From: Bdellovibrionaceae bacterium UBA2339
GTDB lineage: Bacteria > Bdellovibrionota > Bdellovibrionia > Bdellovibrionales > JAMPXM01
Assembly: GCA_002344785.1 (NCBI GenBank)
Contig: DDUL01000053.1
Span: 1-21,620, forward strand
Reading direction: 5' to 3'
DNA: 21,620 nucleotides
Part shown: positions 19,296 to 21,620 of the stretch, one piece after another
Layout: every line of letters begins with the position of its first letter
How positions within the stretch are numbered: the first letter of the stretch is position 1
Position numbers and translations under genes: made by a program
Notes under the pieces: generated by a model
Told to the model about the DNA's origin: nothing
The model's input: only the letters and a program-made list of their open reading frames with translations
Databases searched by the model: none

Positions 19296-21299
19296 TCAAT
19301 TCCAGAAGTAGCCTTCATGAATCTGCGTTCGCTCGTGCTTTTCATCAAATTCAAGCCGATAGGTTCGCGCCAAAGACGGCTTCAATTCGGCATAGAACTC
19401 TTCATCAATCTCTTCATCTGTCGACAGCACCACCATTTGGTGGCTTGCCTTCGTGAAGTAGTTCTTAACCAAGCTCGTCTTATGTTGCGAGTCCAATCGA
19501 CCCAATGGCGTATCGATCACGATCGGCAGCGCACGGCCTGAAAGCTTCGAGAGCGCCCACAACAGCGAAATCGCCAGCATCTGTCGCTCGCCGGCCGAGA
19601 ATCGATCTTTGGGCATCAGGCCATTTGTCTTGGTAAAGACTTTGAGTTGATAGCTCAAAGGATCAATTTCAAGACGGCTCACAACATCCTTTTTTCGCGC
19701 GAGCTGAGAGAAGATCACCAGAGTCTCATCCGCTAACGCGCGAAGGCGTTTCTCCGCAAGTGCCACACCAAAAGCCTGAGCCACTCGTCTCGCCTTCGAA
19801 CCTCGGGTCAAAAGCAAGCTGTCGTTGGACTGATCAGCTAAGCTCAATGCCAAGTCGTCAAGTTTGCGGTCCACATCAGCCAGCGCACGCGACTCTTCAG
19901 ACAGCTTGGTCTCATACAACGCAAGCTCGCTCTGAAGCGCCCCAATCTTTTGCGAAATCAAATTCAGCTCTTCCATCATCGGCGCCACAGAGTCTGCTGT
20001 CGGGATCCGGCTCAAATCATCGTCGGCCGCCGCAAGGGCACGTGCGGCCAATTCATAGTCGAGCGCCAAGCGCCGCGATCGTTCGGCGACCTCCGTCTCA
20101 ATGACCGAGATCAAATTCAAAAGCTTTCCGAAATCCGCCAAACTCAGTTCAATTCGACGAGTTTTTCCTGGCGAAGTCTCAACATCGAGATCAGCCAAAA
20201 CGCCCTCAATGTAGGCCGATAACTTGGCCCGCTGCGCATCCGTGAGACTCTTATCGAATTTACTCAGCGCCTGGGCGGAGAGCTTCTTTAATGCTGTCGC
20301 CTTCACTTGATCAAGGACAAGTGAAGCCGCGACGGCTCCTTGTGCGGATTGATTGGCTTCGAGATCTGCGCGTAGGTCCGCCAAGAGATCGCGACAAACA
20401 AGGAAGATCGCTTTGTCGTCGACTTCGGCGATGATTTGTTGTTTGAGCTGCTCAAGCTGCGTCTCAGCTCGCGTCTTCGCAGTCAAAAGCTCTTCGCGGC
20501 GCTGGGCATAAGTGCCACCCTGCTGTCTGAAAGTCTCCTCAAGCCGAAGCTTACGGCTGCTTTCGCGCGACAGCTGATCCTGGACGCGATGGACTTTCTC
20601 TTCCGCTTGCGTTCGACGCGCCAAGATCGCCTGACGTTCGTTATTCAATTGTTCCACGAGCTTCGCTGCTTCCGTGGATCCACGCGATGCGATTTGTCGC
20701 TCAAGATTCTGTAGATCGACCTGCAAGCGACGAACAACACCCAAACCAAACAAGGCTTGAACGGCGTCTTCGAGCGCGCGTGCCGAAGCGACTTCATCTT
20801 CACTCGCCAATTCCTTGATCCGCTCGGCATCAAAGAAGAAAAGATGCGAAAGATTCGCAGGCAAGATCTCATCGATGAAGGTTTGCCAATGCTCAAACGG
20901 CACGGCCGCAAGCGGGGAGCCATCTTCCAAAATCACCAGCTCTTCTTGAATGGCGTCATCCGCTCGGCGACGAAATTTTCGTGTCACCAAGTACGAATGC
21001 AAATCTCCACGCCGCGCTAACTCAAAGCCAACCGCGATCGACGCATCGTCAGCGCGATTTCCGCGATGCAAACGATGGCGAATCTCGTCGTGATAGACCG
21101 ACTCAGAAACTCTTTCGCCCAAGCCGCGACGGCCATAGAGGGCGATCTTGATCGATTCCAAGATGTTAGTTTTACCTGCACCATTTTGACCGCCAAAGAG
21201 CACAACGCCCTTTCGGCCCTTTCGCGCGACACTCAGATCCACTTCATTTCGGCCTGCAAAAGGTCCGATGTTCTCGAGGATCAGCTTTTCAAATCGCAT
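19296..21299 (-). CDS. dndD: DNA sulfur modification ATPase DndD
   Basis: A 667-residue SMC/Rad50-like ATPase of the phosphorothioation complex. N-terminal half-site: Walker A Gly-Gln-Asn-Gly-Ala-Gly-Lys-Thr (37-44). Central part (about 200-520) is Arg/Glu/Gln/Leu-rich, heptad-like coiled coil; I see no CxxC zinc hook. C-terminal half-site: ABC signature Phe-Ser-Ala-Gly-Glu-Arg-Gln (567-573) and Walker B Leu-Pro-Ile-Val-Ile-Asp (Asp596), followed by Thr-Pro-Leu-Gly-Arg-Leu-Asp, the form usual in DndD. Residues Phe-Phe-Phe-Asp-Ala-Glu-Arg-Ile (about 150) are also typical. It acts in the cytoplasm with DndC and DndE, using ATP to remodel or nick DNA before sulfur insertion. The start has a strong GGGGAGG 6 nt upstream and comes one nt after the dndC stop. 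Confidence 0.94.
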   Translation of the reverse strand: MRFEKLILENIGPFAGRNEVDLSVARKGRKGVVLFGGQNGAGKTNILESIKIALYGRRGLGERVSESVYHDEIRHRLHRGNRADDASIAVGFELARRGDLHSYLVTRKFRRRADDAIQEELVILEDGSPLAAVPFEHWQTFIDEILPANLSHLFFFDAERIKELASEDEVASARALEDAVQALFGLGVVRRLQVDLQNLERQIASRGSTEAAKLVEQLNNERQAILARRTQAEEKVHRVQDQLSRESSRKLRLEETFRQQGGTYAQRREELLTAKTRAETQLEQLKQQIIAEVDDKAIFLVCRDLLADLRADLEANQSAQGAVAASLVLDQVKATALKKLSAQALSKFDKSLTDAQRAKLSAYIEGVLADLDVETSPGKTRRIELSLADFGKLLNLISVIETEVAERSRRLALDYELAARALAAADDDLSRIPTADSVAPMMEELNLISQKIGALQSELALYETKLSEESRALADVDRKLDDLALSLADQSNDSLLLTRGSKARRVAQAFGVALAEKRLRALADETLVIFSQLARKKDVVSRLEIDPLSYQLKVFTKTNGLMPKDRFSAGERQMLAISLLWALSKLSGRALPIVIDTPLGRLDSQHKTSLVKNYFTKASHQMVVLSTDEEIDEEFYAELKPSLARTYRLEFDEKHERTQIHEGYFWN

Positions 21300-21300
21300 G

Positions 21301-21620
21301 TTAAGCCTCCCCTCGAAGTGTCGAATCGTTGCGAACTTTCAGCTTCATTTGCTCGAGCGTTTTGAGACGTTGAACCTCTTCATCCAAACTTCCCCAAGCT
21401 TCACCGAGTACCTTCTCAAGACGCCCAAAGATGTTGGATCGACGGGCCATGGAGTCGGTCTCAGCTTCAATTTCCAAAAGCTGCGCGACCATCTGCCACG
21501 ACACACCCTCGGTTCCGGCTAAGCCCTTTAAAAGCTCCAAATCGTCTGAAGAAAAGCGAGGCTTTTCATCAAGCGGCGTTTCAAACTCAAAGCCAAAGAC
21601 CTCAAAGAAAATTCGGCTGA
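21301..21620 (-). CDS. dndC: DndC, C-terminal part only (runs off the right edge)
   Basis: The visible 105 residues are the C-terminus of a larger gene that continues beyond 21620; its frame is open to the edge. DndC is a PP-loop, PAPS-reductase-like ATPase with a 4Fe-4S cluster that inserts sulfur into the DNA backbone; those catalytic regions are outside the window. Assignment rests mainly on the operon context (directly before dndD, 1-nt gap TAACATG) and on the helical Glu/Leu-rich end, including Arg-Arg-Ser-Asn-Ile-Phe-Gly-Arg-Leu-Glu-Lys-Val-Leu, which resembles known DndC tails. A TTG at 21540 is not a real start, since the frame is open and folded-looking upstream of it. Confidence 0.85.
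   Translation of the reverse strand, partial: SRIFFEVFGFEFETPLDEKPRFSSDDLELLKGLAGTEGVSWQMVAQLLEIEAETDSMARRSNIFGRLEKVLGEAWGSLDEEVQRLKTLEQMKLKVRNDSTLRGEA

Noticed and set aside
20100..20560. Zinc hook in the DndD coiled coil
   Set aside because: No CxxC is present in the central region.

Overview
The window looks like chromosomal DNA of a fairly GC-rich Gram-negative bacterium. Two probable lipoproteins and several genes with signal peptides support this. The mix of lineage-specific secreted proteins, a beta-propeller repeat lipoprotein and a papain-like secreted peptidase suggests the Bdellovibrio/deltaproteobacterial side of the tree, but that placement is inference; no rRNA or tRNA gene is present to anchor it.

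Layout. (1) 1-1871: the right end of an integrated element, with a small basic protein, an excisionase-like HTH protein and a tyrosine recombinase, all with strong Shine-Dalgarno sites and lower GC than what follows. (2) 1872-2235: a gene-free junction that holds the promoter and palindromic operators of the next gene. (3) 2236-5214: an ArsR-type repressor overlapping a gene for a tandem-SRPBCC protein, then a photolyase/cryptochrome-related protein that appears to have lost most Fe-S cluster cysteines. (4) 5371-16904: mainly genes for exported proteins. These are a secreted protein followed by a clear terminator, a collagen-like lipoprotein, a two-gene operon of secreted paralogues, two more small secreted proteins, a 14-repeat propeller lipoprotein, a secreted protein of unknown function and a papain-like cysteine peptidase. 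A sirtuin (CobB-like, zinc ligands lost) and a DUF1295 membrane protein lie among them. (5) 16905-17298: a gene-free stretch in which base composition falls abruptly, followed by an orphan ORF. (6) 17720-21620, minus strand: the 3' part of a DNA phosphorothioation operon in the order dndC (partial)-dndD-dndE-dndA, with 1-9 nt between genes.

How the genes work together. DndA mobilises sulfur from cysteine, DndC (with DndD and DndE) inserts it into the DNA backbone, and the 1-nt junctions suggest translational coupling. The ArsR/SRPBCC pair is probably self-regulated. The secreted genes probably serve the cell envelope or extracellular space, but no shared pathway can be read from them. The least described parts are the small secreted paralogue family (C62/C165 and C69/C175 pairs), the propeller lipoprotein and the reduced-cofactor versions of the photolyase and sirtuin. 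The dnd system itself is a known type, with dndA in an uncommon position.
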